64,000 bases of DNA from Rummeliibacillus pycnus_A (GTDB lineage: Bacteria > Bacillota > Bacilli > Bacillales_A > Planococcaceae): positions 4,216,001 to 4,280,000 of the forward strand of contig NZ_CP132291.1 in assembly GCF_044359855.1 (NCBI RefSeq), read 5' to 3'. A program made the translations under genes and the position numbers. The stretch's first letter is position 1. Every line of letters starts with the position of its first letter. This document shows positions 45,382-54,806 of the stretch, piece after piece. Under the pieces are notes generated by a model that was not told the DNA's origin, ran no database searches, and saw only the letters and a list, made by a program, of their open reading frames with translations.

Positions 45382-47295
45382 TTGAAGAGTAAGTTTTGGA
45401 AATGGGTAGGCATTATTGCGGCTGCCGTAATTGTTGCAGTTTCTGTACTACTATACCAAATTACTTTTACAGGAGACAACATCTATCCAAACACAAAAAA
45501 GCGGCATGCGATGATTCGACTAGAGGACATCGGGCCTGGTGGTGTATATGGTAGTTTGGAAGGTTTAGGAAAATTACGAGCTGTGATGGAATACATCCAG
45601 ACGAAGGATATACCTTATCATGTGGCCGTTATTCCAAGATGGATAAATGTTGAAATGGATGGAACATGGAAGGAAAGAGGAATAGATGAACCTAATCCCG
45701 ATCAAGTGGTGAGTAATTTCATCAAACTACTACAAGAAGGTGAGAAACGGGGCGCTATCCTGGGAATGCATGGATACAGTCATCAATTTGGAGATTCCGC
45801 CAAGCCTAATGACAATCAGAATTCTGGAATTGGCAATGAGTTTAAAGTGAAAGGGGCACCTGAAACGAAGGAAAGTTCGTATGCAGCTCAACGAATTACT
45901 AAAAGTATTGCTGCGTTTGATAAAGCTGGCTTACAACCGAAGTTTTGGGAAACACCCCATTATCATGACACCAGAGTTCAGGAGAAGGTGTTCCGTTCCT
46001 TCATAGGTATCCTGTATCAGCCTGATTTTTTTTCCCTTCGCTCGCTTAAGGATATAAATGTTTACGATGATTCGAATGATTATGGTCAAAGCAGTTTAGG
46101 GTCCGTTTATGTGCCGACACCTTACAGTTATGTTAAGGACGAAAAATCAGTAGACCGGATTTTATCAAAGGCGGCTAATGACGATGGTCTAGCTTCTTTA
46201 TACTTTCACCCATTTCTGGAGTTTCCTTATTTGGAGGAACAGCTGGGAGTGGATGGAAAACAATTGATAAGGGATGGGTTACCAGTCTTTAAGTATAAGG
46301 AAGACGGCACAAGATCGAATCTTCATAAGCTGTTGGATGGTTTCGAAAAAGAGGGATACCGCTGGATGTCACTCCATGATATTGTGCCGTTTACCCCGGC
46401 TCATCGTGTGACGGTGCCTCCCGGAACAACAACTCAGCAAATATTATTAGGCGATGTAACAGGACAAGGACATGCTGATGTGATTGTAGTCGAAAAGCAT
46501 CGTGTGCTGGTGATACCTCAATCATATAGACTGCCTCGTAATCGTCCGCAGCATGCAGCACAAGTATGGACGAAGCATACCTTTGCGGCTGAAGAAGAGG
46601 TTATCCTTTCTGATTGGAACAGTGATGGAAAGCAGGACTTGATTAGCTACAACAAACAAACAGGGGAGCTCCAGATCTTTTTTGCAGGGGAAGGTCAGTT
46701 TTTAACTCCTATATTGCTTGGTAAGCTGCCTTCTGGGCTTCAATCCTTAGGGGAATTCCAATCAGAAAAAGGAAAAGGGATGATTGGCACAAAAGAAGGG
46801 CATATTAAACTCATTCATTATGTGAAGAATAAACTTGTCATAAGTACGGTGCAATCTCCTATTTCTAAGGATTCAAAATTATACATAGGACGATTTGAAA
46901 GCTCTTATCAAAACGACATCCTTTGTGTATCAAGTAAAGACCGTCATGTATCTATTCTCTATTATCAGGGGAATGGCCAATATACGAACTCTAAACCAAT
47001 TAAAGGGATTAACTTAAACCCGAGTGATCAATTACTTGTTGGTAATCCGAATGGAGATGGAAAAAGCGATTTAATCGTCTATAATTCGGTGACTGGCGTA
47101 TGGCAAGTATACGAGAACAAAGGGAATAGCCGGTTTGTTCCGCTAGATAATAACTTTGGTCCATGGGCTCATGGCAGTGGGAGAATCGGATTTGTTGCCG
47201 ACTTTGATGGCAATGGAAAAACAGATATTGGATCCTACGATGATACAGGGCACTTAGTAGACATCGCTCTGTCATTTCAAAGTGAGAATCCTTAA
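45382..47295 (+). CDS. DUF2334 polysaccharide-deacetylase-like protein with FG-GAP/VCBS repeats
   Basis: A 637-residue exported or membrane-anchored protein. The N-terminal helix (VGIIAAAVIVAVSVLLYQI) acts as an anchor. Residues ~45-370 form a DUF2334 catalytic domain: MIRLEDIGPGG, HVAVIPRW, GMHGYSHQFG and ETPHYHD hold the metal/catalytic residues of deacetylase-like folds. The C-terminal third has beta-propeller repeats with DxNxDGxxD-like loops: SDWNSDGKQDLISY, GNPNGDGKSDLIVY and ADFDGNGKTDIGSY. The start is TTG with GGAGGAG. It precedes a GT2 synthase by 18 bases, so together they likely make and trim a secreted polysaccharide. Confidence 0.88.
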   Translation: MKSKFWKWVGIIAAAVIVAVSVLLYQITFTGDNIYPNTKKRHAMIRLEDIGPGGVYGSLEGLGKLRAVMEYIQTKDIPYHVAVIPRWINVEMDGTWKERGIDEPNPDQVVSNFIKLLQEGEKRGAILGMHGYSHQFGDSAKPNDNQNSGIGNEFKVKGAPETKESSYAAQRITKSIAAFDKAGLQPKFWETPHYHDTRVQEKVFRSFIGILYQPDFFSLRSLKDINVYDDSNDYGQSSLGSVYVPTPYSYVKDEKSVDRILSKAANDDGLASLYFHPFLEFPYLEEQLGVDGKQLIRDGLPVFKYKEDGTRSNLHKLLDGFEKEGYRWMSLHDIVPFTPAHRVTVPPGTTTQQILLGDVTGQGHADVIVVEKHRVLVIPQSYRLPRNRPQHAAQVWTKHTFAAEEEVILSDWNSDGKQDLISYNKQTGELQIFFAGEGQFLTPILLGKLPSGLQSLGEFQSEKGKGMIGTKEGHIKLIHYVKNKLVISTVQSPISKDSKLYIGRFESSYQNDILCVSSKDRHVSILYYQGNGQYTNSKPIKGINLNPSDQLLVGNPNGDGKSDLIVYNSVTGVWQVYENKGNSRFVPLDNNFGPWAHGSGRIGFVADFDGNGKTDIGSYDDTGHLVDIALSFQSENP

Positions 47296-47313
47296 TATCG
47301 AAAGGAAGAACTT

Positions 47314-48552
47314 ATGCATCTATTTTTCATAATAATTGCTGACATATTGCAAGTGATTATTTTTTCCATTACTATTTTTCAATTTATCATCAGTTTAGCT
47401 GGTTATAAAAAGGGAAAAGAGGATACAGAAGAGAAGCACTCACCAGAAAAGTCATTTGCAATCCTTGTTGCGGCACATAATGAGGAGAAGGTGATTGCCC
47501 CACTCCTAGATAACCTCAACAACTTGGATTACCCTAAAGAATTGTATGAAGTATTCGTCATCTGTGATAACTGTACAGACCGCACCGCTCAGATTTCGAG
47601 TGAGCATGGAGTTCATGCAATGGAGAGGTTTGATGATGTCAGAAAGGGAAAAGGATACGCAGTTGAGTGGATGCTGAATCAGCTATGGCAAAGAGATCGA
47701 CAGTTTGATGGAGTGGTCGTATTTGATGCGGACAATTTAGTTAGTGGAAACTTTTTGCATGAGATGAATAACAAGCTCATGAACGGCCATCGAGTAATCC
47801 AAGCCTATGTAGAAACGAAAAATCCATATGATTCATGGGTTACACTCTCTTATGCGATTAGTTATTGGTTCATGAATAAGATGTGGCAACAGGCTAGGCA
47901 AAATTGGGGGATGCCGAACACCTTGGCTGGAACAGGAATGTGCTTCGATTCTGCTTTACTAAAGGAGATGGGGTGGAATGCAACATCGCTTACGGAGGAT
48001 GTAGAATTTACGGCGCGTTGCGTAATGAGAGGAATCTATCCCACATGGGCTAATGATGCGATTATTTATGATGAAAAACCCATCACATTTAGGAGCTCAT
48101 TTAGGCAGAGGGTACGTTGGATTAGGGGGCATACTGAATGCGCAATGAGATATATGAAGCCACTTCTAAGCCATGCCGTTAGAACACGTAATTTTTCTGA
48201 ATTTGATGCGGCTTTGTACTTATTCCAGCCTATCCGGTTCCTGTTCGTTGCAGCGGTGTGGGTCATGACCTATTTGCAATTAGGAACTCCTTTATATACT
48301 CACTTTCCCTTTTTAAAAATAGTTCCCGACTGGGCTTGGATTGCGTTAAACATCGCCTTATTTTTGCAATTCCCATTAGTCATGCTGTTAGAGAAACGAC
48401 CTTTGAAATCTTATTGGGGGCTCATACTATTTCCAGTGTTCCAATTCTCATGGTTCCCGATTACGTTAATAGGAGTATTCACAAGCAAAAATAAAGCTTG
48501 GCACCATACAGTCCATACACGTTCTATTCGATTTGAGGATATGAAGGAATGA
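47314..48552 (+). CDS. Processive GT2 glycosyltransferase (PNAG/cellulose-synthase-like)
   Basis: A 412-residue membrane synthase that polymerises a sugar from a nucleotide-sugar. It begins with a helix (FIIIADILQVIIFSITIF). The catalytic domain has AILVAAHNEEKVI, the DAD motif in VVFDADNLV, TEDVEFTARC (catalytic Asp), and the acceptor motif QRVRW. Two or three membrane helices follow at the C-terminus. This layout matches IcaA/PgaC-type poly-N-acetylglucosamine synthases. AAAGGAAG is upstream. Translation follows directly after the DUF2334 gene, suggesting a two-gene biofilm or surface polysaccharide operon. Confidence 0.93.
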   Translation: MHLFFIIIADILQVIIFSITIFQFIISLAGYKKGKEDTEEKHSPEKSFAILVAAHNEEKVIAPLLDNLNNLDYPKELYEVFVICDNCTDRTAQISSEHGVHAMERFDDVRKGKGYAVEWMLNQLWQRDRQFDGVVVFDADNLVSGNFLHEMNNKLMNGHRVIQAYVETKNPYDSWVTLSYAISYWFMNKMWQQARQNWGMPNTLAGTGMCFDSALLKEMGWNATSLTEDVEFTARCVMRGIYPTWANDAIIYDEKPITFRSSFRQRVRWIRGHTECAMRYMKPLLSHAVRTRNFSEFDAALYLFQPIRFLFVAAVWVMTYLQLGTPLYTHFPFLKIVPDWAWIALNIALFLQFPLVMLLEKRPLKSYWGLILFPVFQFSWFPITLIGVFTSKNKAWHHTVHTRSIRFEDMKE

Positions 48553-48589
48553 TGATTTGGATATTCGAAATAGCAGCGGAAGGGCATGT

Positions 48590-48708
48590 GAGAGTTTATT
48601 CGCTTTCTTAAGGGGTTTATTCGCTCATCCAACAGATTTATTCGCTTTCTCTAGTACTTTATTCGCTCTTTTTGGAATTGTATTCGCCCTCTAAGCATTT
48701 TAAGTCCT
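48590..48708. repeat. 21-bp periodic TTTATTCGCT repeat, copy 1
   Basis: Five units each starting TTTATTCGCT (last unit TGTATTCGCC), repeating every 21 bases, framed by GAGAG and TTTTAAGTCCT. A second copy of the same 119-bp length occurs at 60785-60903. The unit spacing is exact. Confidence 0.85.
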
Positions 48709-48784
48709 AGAAATCGATTAGAGAAACTGCGAGGCAATAGAAGATGTGAATCGAGAAATAATCATTATCGTAGCCGATAGAATT

Positions 48785-48835
48785 CAAAAAAGATGCTGTC
48801 TGCAAAATACAGAACAGCATCTTCTTTACTTTGGT
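48785..48835. terminator. Probable terminator of the phosphate-transport operon
   Basis: AAGATGCTGTCTG pairs with CAGA-CAGCATCTT around AAAATA, with T-rich flanks (48790-48822). It suits the leftward DUF47 gene. Confidence 0.7.
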
Positions 48836-48848
48836 AAAACATAGCTTT

Positions 48849-49466
48849 TTATATCATCCTAACGCAGATCCTATGGTAAATATCCACCGTATCACCCAAT
48901 AATATAGCTGCTTCTTTTAAAACATCATATACTTCTTTATATTTTAAGATGGTAATAGAATCATTGTTTGTAAAGAGCTCTGCCAGTCCTGAAATATAGA
49001 TATCTTCCATCGATTGTTGAGCTATTCTAATTTCTGTAATTCTGCTTTGGCATTCATCAGGTTTTTTTTCCAAAATTAATATTGCGTCACTAAGTTCTAA
49101 CGCGCCCTGACTTAATAAGTTAGTCATTCCTAAGATTGTAGAGTCCGCTTCGATGTTTAAAGCCTTAATGGTCTTAAATATAGATATGGAGCAGTCACTA
49201 ATTTTGTTCATCGCAACAGAAATGGAATAAAGATCTTGTCTGTCAAAGGGCGTTGCAAATGCCTCTACAAGGTCATGCTCAAGCTGAAAACGTATGTTAT
49301 CAGCTTCTTTTTTCTTATTAAGTAAATCATCAGATTCACCTTTGTCCTTAATCCAATTGTCCAAAGAATTAATGATTTCATAATTTGTTTTGCTCTGATT
49401 CAAAAGCATGGAATAGAAATCATACTTTTTAGGGAATATTCTATCTAAAAAATTGTGATCACTCAT
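48849..49466 (-). CDS. DUF47/PhoU-like phosphate transport accessory protein
   Basis: A 205-residue helical protein of the DUF47 family that accompanies PiT transporters and probably tunes or gates them. It begins MSDHNFLDRIFPKKYDFY, and the pattern LEHDLVEAFATPFDRQDLY is the family hallmark with metal-binding residues. The ATG at 49466 overlaps the PiT stop by one base (TAATG) and has GGGAGG upstream. The longer frame from 49541 would lie inside the transporter gene, so I reject it. Confidence 0.93.
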   Translation of the reverse strand: MSDHNFLDRIFPKKYDFYSMLLNQSKTNYEIINSLDNWIKDKGESDDLLNKKKEADNIRFQLEHDLVEAFATPFDRQDLYSISVAMNKISDCSISIFKTIKALNIEADSTILGMTNLLSQGALELSDAILILEKKPDECQSRITEIRIAQQSMEDIYISGLAELFTNNDSITILKYKEVYDVLKEAAILLGDTVDIYHRICVRMI

Positions 49467-50503
49467 TAAAAAATCCTCCCATTCATTAAAAAGTAGACAA
49501 TAGCAGCAGCTATGGCAGAACATGGGATGGTGATAAACCAAGCTGTAACTATTTCTTTACCAATGTTCCAGTTTACCATTCGATATTCGTCTGCTGAACC
49601 AACCCCCATAATACCACCCACAACCACATGTGTTGTAGAAACGGGTGCACCAGTAAAAGTAGCGAGTAGGATTGAAGTTCCTGAAGAGAGCATCGAATTT
49701 AAGCTATGAATTGGTCTGAGATCATATATTTTGTTTCCAATCGTCTTCATGATTTTCCATCCACCTAAAGCAGTACCGATGAACATCACCAAGCCTACTG
49801 CTAATTTAATAAAAAGTGGAACACCATGAGAATTCACGATCCCGGCAGATATAAGTGCCAGTGAAATTAACCCGGTTATTTTCTGAGAATCATTTGATCC
49901 ATGGCTAAATGCCAGAGCAGCCGCCACAATCCATTGCAACTTGTTGATCGTACCATTAATGCTGAATTTAGCATTTCTTAACAGCAGAGCAGATATTTTT
50001 TGAATTACAAATGCAATGACGAAACCTAGGACAGGGGAAAGAATCAGTGAAACGATCACTTTCATAATCCCTACTAACTGGTGATTACCTGAAAAGAGCT
50101 CCGAAACTCCCCATAAAATGCTGTTAGGTCCATTTGCAATCCAGGCAGCCCCAACAAGCCCTCCAATAAGAGCATGGGTGGAACTGGATGGAATCCCGAT
50201 TTTCCAAGTAATGAGATTCCAAACTACAGCACCGAAAATGGATGCGATTAATATATGTATAAGATGAATCCCCGGAGAGATTTTAACGATTGCTGAAACA
50301 GTATCAGCAACTTGATTTCCACTAAAAAGAACCCCTAGCGATCCAAAAATCGCAACAATCAGCACCGCTTGAACTGGACTAGCAGCTTTGCAAGCAATCA
50401 TCGTAGCAACAACGGAACTCGCATCATGTAAGCCATTCGTCAGCGTAAAAATCAATGCAATAATAATCACAATAGCCAACAACCAATAGACGCCTGTTAA
50501 CAT
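49466..50503 (-). CDS. pit: PiT-family inorganic phosphate transporter
   Basis: A 345-residue membrane transporter with about ten helices and the inverted PiT repeats: FTLTNGLHDASSVVATMIA in the first half and ALAFSHGSNDSQKITG in the second. IGIPSSSTHALIGGLVGA and GAPVSTTHVVVGGIMG are the paired signature loops. Homologues use sodium or protons to import phosphate. I use the ATG at 50503 rather than the TTG three bases upstream, because of the spacing to GGAGGGAG. It is the first gene of an operon with the PhoU-like protein. Confidence 0.95.
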   Translation of the reverse strand: MLTGVYWLLAIVIIIALIFTLTNGLHDASSVVATMIACKAASPVQAVLIVAIFGSLGVLFSGNQVADTVSAIVKISPGIHLIHILIASIFGAVVWNLITWKIGIPSSSTHALIGGLVGAAWIANGPNSILWGVSELFSGNHQLVGIMKVIVSLILSPVLGFVIAFVIQKISALLLRNAKFSINGTINKLQWIVAAALAFSHGSNDSQKITGLISLALISAGIVNSHGVPLFIKLAVGLVMFIGTALGGWKIMKTIGNKIYDLRPIHSLNSMLSSGTSILLATFTGAPVSTTHVVVGGIMGVGSADEYRMVNWNIGKEIVTAWFITIPCSAIAAAIVYFLMNGRIF

Positions 50504-51173
50504 CAATTCTCCCTCCTTTTTTTATCTATTTACATTATACTAATCAGATTGTATGAAAATAAATAAGAATCTTTAAAGGTAAAGTTGTTTAGATGGCATA
50601 TTCAGCTGCGATAAAGTCTAAAAGAAATGAAAAGCCTATCAATTATTTATGTATTAACAGAAAAAGTTGGTTGAGTATTTTCAATGATTTGATGTAAAAT
50701 ATTACAATTTATATTTCTACAAACGCATTCGTCTTATACTATTTTTATGAAAAATTCCAGATATTGAATTACGGAAAAATGCCCTCCTATAAGGATAACG
50801 GGTTCGGTTTCGAAGTATATAACCTGAATTCGTTACCGTTTTAGCAAAACAATCAGTAATAATGTCATCGTTAAATTAGCCTATAAAAATGTAATAGAAT
50901 TGGTTTTATATTGCTTTTTTTCGGTCTGTTAAGATATAAGATATAGGGCTTTGCTTGTGTTTTATCAGTAGAACAGAGTATAGCAATATAAATAAAGCAA
51001 TTACAAAAACTTGTTTGTAATGAAATCTTTCAAGAAAAAGTAAATAGGCGACCAAAGAATAATCGAGCCTAAATTCATAAGATGACCCATATAGATAGTA
51101 GATAAAGAACATATTAATTTGATATAGTAATTTTGTGTATAGTAAAATTTAGTAAAAAAAGGAGAGCTTTATC
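50504..51173. other. Long gene-free region before the candidate defence genes
   Basis: AT-rich; holds the promoters of pit (leftward) and the NDT-like gene (rightward). A leftward 68-codon frame at 50906-51112 contains a hydrophobic helix (VFVIALFILLYSVLLI) and ends ILTDRKKAI, but it has no ribosome site. It might be a remnant. Confidence 0.35.
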
Positions 51174-52028
51174 ATGGGTAATATAAAGAATACATATAGT
51201 AACTATTTACCTAATGACCAAATATTATCATCATTTAGAACAGGAATAATAAATTCTCACCAACTCTGGAGGGAACAGCTGAATGATGACTATTCTGTAA
51301 TGGCGGAAAAAAAGGAGGATTTTGAGTACTGGTATTTTAGGTTAAGTGAAGGGTTTATAAAGGATTACTTCAATGAGATGGAATATGAAATTAGTTTAAT
51401 AACTAGACATAAAGAGTACGAGGACTTATTTGGACTTTATTCTTACTATTATATTTATGATGAATTTTGGGAGTTTGTAAATGGGTTAGATGATAGAGAA
51501 TTTTTTATTTCATTAATATATATAGATAATATTGGTTCATCTGATAAATCAATTGAAGGACTTAAAAAAATTGTACATCGTGAAATTATTAGAAACAGAA
51601 TACAAATTCCTGAAATTTTAAAGTCTGTATTTATAGCAATGTCATTTGATAAGTATATGAAAGAAGCAAGAGAAAAAATAATTGAAGTTGTTAGAGCGCA
51701 GGGGTATAAGCCAATGATTATTGATGATAAAGAACATAATCAACTAATTGTCCCTCAAATATTAGAAGAAATAGGAAAGGCAGAATTTGTAATTGCAGAT
51801 ATTACTCAACATAGAAATGGAGTTTATTATGAAGCAGGATTTGCTCAGGGTATGGGGAAAGAAGTAATTTTTACATGTAGGGATACTGATTTCGAAGCAG
51901 GGCATTTCGATGTAAAACAAATTAATACAATAATATGGAGAAGTATTTCTGAACTAGGAAACAGATTAGAAAAAAGAATTGGAGCAATGATGACAAGGAC
52001 AATTGAAGAACAAGAAGTTCCTTTTTGA
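51174..52028 (+). CDS. NDT-like (nucleoside deoxyribosyltransferase-fold) domain protein, candidate defence component
   Basis: A 284-residue soluble protein. The first ~148 residues are helical, acidic and unrecognised. Residues ~150-240 form an NDT/TIR-related Rossmann domain: KSVFIAMSFDKYM, then PMIIDDKEHNQLIVPQILEE, AEFVIADIT, and RNGVYYEAGFAQGMGKEVIF, with E220 at the position of the catalytic glutamate in this fold. Such domains cleave or bind nucleotide-like molecules and often occur in anti-phage or signalling genes. AAAGGAG precedes the ATG. The next gene on the same strand is SIR2-like. Together they suggest a nucleotide-based defence system. That is inference; no such pair is known to me. 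Confidence 0.75.
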   Translation: MGNIKNTYSNYLPNDQILSSFRTGIINSHQLWREQLNDDYSVMAEKKEDFEYWYFRLSEGFIKDYFNEMEYEISLITRHKEYEDLFGLYSYYYIYDEFWEFVNGLDDREFFISLIYIDNIGSSDKSIEGLKKIVHREIIRNRIQIPEILKSVFIAMSFDKYMKEAREKIIEVVRAQGYKPMIIDDKEHNQLIVPQILEEIGKAEFVIADITQHRNGVYYEAGFAQGMGKEVIFTCRDTDFEAGHFDVKQINTIIWRSISELGNRLEKRIGAMMTRTIEEQEVPF

Positions 52029-52204
52029 TGTGTAACATTAGCGTGGCTAAGTATTCATTCTTAACTGATTTAATCCTTCAATTGTATATATTCAGGAAAA
52101 ATTTATTTGGGTTATATATTAATAAATAATCTATTTTTCTAAATCACAACTATTACTAACAATAGAAGCTTTTTATATTGCTGTATGAAAGAGGGATGAA
52201 TGTA

Positions 52205-53479
52205 TTGAAAAAACTTTTATTTATTGGAGCAGGGTTTTCGTATGATTTGGGAATGCCTTTAGCCCATAATTTAACTAGGGATTTCTTTTCTTTCTTAACT
52301 CCTGAGAAAACAAAAAATTTCATTGAAATGTGGAAAAGTCACGATCCATATGGTGAAGGTAGGCCATTAGACAAAGAAATATTCGATGAAGTATATGACA
52401 TTTATATAAAGTTTTATCAAGATGATAACTGCAACTATGAGGAATTTTTAAAAGAAATACAAAATTTAGGTAAAATGGTTGTAGACCAACCAAAAAGAGA
52501 TTCATTACACTATGCTTTTAGCAAATTTTATGACATTATCACCTATATGCTATGGATATATCAAAAATTTAACTTTTCAATATTTGATTCTAATATGAAT
52601 TATTACAAAAAGTTTAGTGAATATGTTCCTGATAATGAGGAACTTTGGGTTGTTTCATTAAACCATGATTTGTATATTGAAATGTTGTGTCTAGAGATGG
52701 GGATTCCTATTAGTTTTGGTAGTGATAATAAATTAAATATTCCAATTGATAATTATAATTTAAATAATACCTTGAGTTTTGAACTTATCAAACGAGAAGA
52801 CTTAAATCTAAATAAAATGAATTTTATTCAGAATTCTAGAGGAATAAATCTTTTAAAATTGCATGGTGCTTTAAATGAATTTACATACAACGATGATAAA
52901 AATCTTCTCCATGTTTCTTTAGAAGACTGTTCTACAGCTAAAGAATATTTAAATAAAAATTATAAAGTTCATCATGATTTAAAATACTATATAAATGGTA
53001 CTCTTGCGAATATGTCAAATGAAATAATCGTAAGTGATGAAAATGGAATAATGCAATTTTTAAGATCATCTATAAAAATGGGAGGAGACAAATATAGTAT
53101 AAAATTTGATTTAAAACCCGGTGAAGAAAAGCTCTATCTTTTTGAAGAAATTTTAAAGCAAGTAGAGGAAATTACAATTATAGGTTATAGTTTTTCAGAT
53201 AAACATGTTAATTTAAGATTGTATAATGCTATGCTTTTGAATCCACATTTAAAAATTCATATTATCGATCCATTTAATACAAAAACGCCTGCAATTTTAG
53301 AACCATTTGATTATAAGTTAAGAATAAGAAAAGGCACGTGTGGTACACCTGAATGGTTTTCATTTTTAGCTAATGGAAAATGGGATAATGATTTATCAAA
53401 AAATATAAAGGAATTTAGAAATATTAGACCTAAATATGATTTGCTTTTTCAAAAGCAGTATTTTAAAACAAGAAATTAG
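52205..53479 (+). CDS. SIR2-like NAD-binding protein, candidate abortive-infection effector
   Basis: A 424-residue SIR2-fold protein. The NAD loop GAGFSYDLGMP is at residues 8-18. SLNHDLYIEM carries the catalytic Asn (about 153), LLKLHGALN the catalytic His (about 220), and IIGYSFSDKHVN is the C-terminal SIR2 motif. Defence SIR2 proteins of this kind destroy NAD+ upon phage sensing. I choose the TTG at 52205, nine bases after GAGGG; the ATG at 52196 directly abuts it and the 52178 start lacks a site. There is no HerA, Argonaute or SLOG partner here; the neighbour is the NDT-like protein 176 bases upstream. The A+T-rich codon use resembles that neighbour. Confidence 0.85.
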   Translation: MKKLLFIGAGFSYDLGMPLAHNLTRDFFSFLTPEKTKNFIEMWKSHDPYGEGRPLDKEIFDEVYDIYIKFYQDDNCNYEEFLKEIQNLGKMVVDQPKRDSLHYAFSKFYDIITYMLWIYQKFNFSIFDSNMNYYKKFSEYVPDNEELWVVSLNHDLYIEMLCLEMGIPISFGSDNKLNIPIDNYNLNNTLSFELIKREDLNLNKMNFIQNSRGINLLKLHGALNEFTYNDDKNLLHVSLEDCSTAKEYLNKNYKVHHDLKYYINGTLANMSNEIIVSDENGIMQFLRSSIKMGGDKYSIKFDLKPGEEKLYLFEEILKQVEEITIIGYSFSDKHVNLRLYNAMLLNPHLKIHIIDPFNTKTPAILEPFDYKLRIRKGTCGTPEWFSFLANGKWDNDLSKNIKEFRNIRPKYDLLFQKQYFKTRN

Positions 53480-53820
53480 CTTAAAGCACCTTTCATTAAA
53501 GGAATGTTTAGAAATATTTGTCCTATTTGGGAGGATGCCAGTCCCTCATTCAATTGATGTCTTTTTAATTATTATATTTTAAAAATTTATCAAATTAAAA
53601 ATTGTATGATGAAATCTTAGTGAAAAAAGACTTCATTTGTTTTGGGGACAGGCCTGCAGATCAATAACCATACTCTAATGATAAATTAGATACGACTGAT
53701 ACCGAAGCGTGATTTACGTTTCGGTTTTTTCGTAACCCGTATTTTTGAACTAAGTCGGTTCAAACTGTCGGATGTTTTTCGATTTGATTTATTGGATAAT
53801 GATGTTGAGGAGGGTTATTA
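53480..53820. other. Interval between SIR2-like and HTH genes
   Basis: No ORF. Contains the terminator hairpin listed separately and the HTH gene's ribosome site (GAGGAGGG). Confidence 0.4.
53701..53731 (+). terminator. Terminator downstream of the SIR2-like gene
   Basis: ACCGAA-CGT pairs with ACG-TTCGGT around GATTT, followed by TTTTTTCG. Confidence 0.8.
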
Positions 53821-54141
53821 ATGACAAAAAACAAGGGTATTCCAGCACGAATTAAATACGAAAGACATTTGGCTAGATTGACGTTGGCAGAATTAACAAC
53901 GAAGTATAACGAAGTTGTCGAACAACACGCTACTCAAGAAGAACGTGTTAGTGAATCGACAATGAAACGATTTGAAAATGGTACAAGCGAAACGAAGATG
54001 AAGCAAAATACGATATTTTCATACTTGTTTTGCGTAAACTTAGAAGAATTTATTGAATTGAATTTACCAAATACCGCAAACTTTGTTACACCCTTTCTAA
54101 AGTTTATTAAGGAATATCAAAAAAGCTTAAAAGACAATTAA
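53821..54141 (+). CDS. Small HTH-type protein
   Basis: A 106-residue protein, probably DNA-binding of the XRE-like type: IPARIKYERHLARLTLAELT and the recognition-helix-like VSESTMKRFENGTSE, followed by a helical tail. The loop between helices is longer than in standard XRE domains. AGGAGGG precedes the ATG. It sits after a terminator, so it is a separate transcription unit, yet it may regulate the SIR2/NDT-like genes or be a leftover of a mobile element. Confidence 0.6.
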   Translation: MTKNKGIPARIKYERHLARLTLAELTTKYNEVVEQHATQEERVSESTMKRFENGTSETKMKQNTIFSYLFCVNLEEFIELNLPNTANFVTPFLKFIKEYQKSLKDN

Positions 54142-54806
54142 ATGTGATATAGGTTATTAAAATAGTCAAACTTTTTTATGAAAAAATATACATTCTTTGG
54201 CCAATTGCAAAATCATTGTTTATCAAAATTTCTGTTGAAAATTGGGTTGTCCTACTATTTAAATTGTTTCTTTTCTAAGACTATCACATTATTTAATTTC
54301 ATAGTAATTATACACAATCGGGAAAAAAGCTTTGTTACAAGGACTAAAAATTTAGAAGTAACGCAAATGATGAATGTATGCTAAAACGAGTAGTTAGTGG
54401 TGGTATCTAACATGATCGTGATTGGTTGTAGTGGATTGACCGGTAACCTCTATCTATCTTGTCATTCATATCTTCGCTTGTTATACGGGATCACTATGTC
54501 CCAACCAGCCTAATCGTGTGTTAACAAATAGAGGGCGAACAGTTTAAATGTCGGGATCAAGTCCCAAGGGCCAGAACGTTCTACCCCGGCTATTATCAAT
54601 CTATAAATTGAATAAAAAATAGTCAACCAGATTTCTCTGGCTGACCTTATAATACGAAGGGCCAGATTGTTGCACAACACATAGATAACTTGGATAAAGT
54701 TTAGGAGAAATCGTGAGGAAAAATATGGTTGACACTATAGGATTACAATTGTAATATTAATTTATAGATTACAATTGTAATATTAAGGGGGGTGTAATTC
54801 TATAAA
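54142..54806. other. Gene-free region, partly G+C-richer
   Basis: 54390-54600 has unusual composition for this genome and several short pairings, such as GGGATCACTATGTCCC and GGGATCAAGTCCC. It may encode an RNA or be a mobile-element remnant. A hairpin, AGTCAACCAGA/TCTGGCTGACCT, lies at about 54629-54653. A 68-codon frame at 54178 is not convincing. Confidence 0.4.
54729..54781 (+). promoter_or_regulatory. blaI-type promoter with two BlaI operators
   Basis: TTGACA (54729-54734) and TAATAT (54752-54757) are spaced by 17 bases. Two identical palindromes, ATTACAATTGTAAT, lie at 54742-54755 (overlapping the -10) and 54768-54781. Their centres are 26 bp apart. Both contain TACAATTGTA, the BlaI/MecI-type operator. 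The arrangement indicates autorepression. Confidence 0.88.

Noticed and set aside
48590..48708. CRISPR-like array
   Set aside because: Units are 10 conserved plus 11 variable bases, too short for repeats and spacers; the two arrays share the same inserts; no cas genes.
54178..54384. 68-codon frame after the HTH gene
   Set aside because: Lacks a ribosome site and overlaps the start of the G+C-richer non-coding block.
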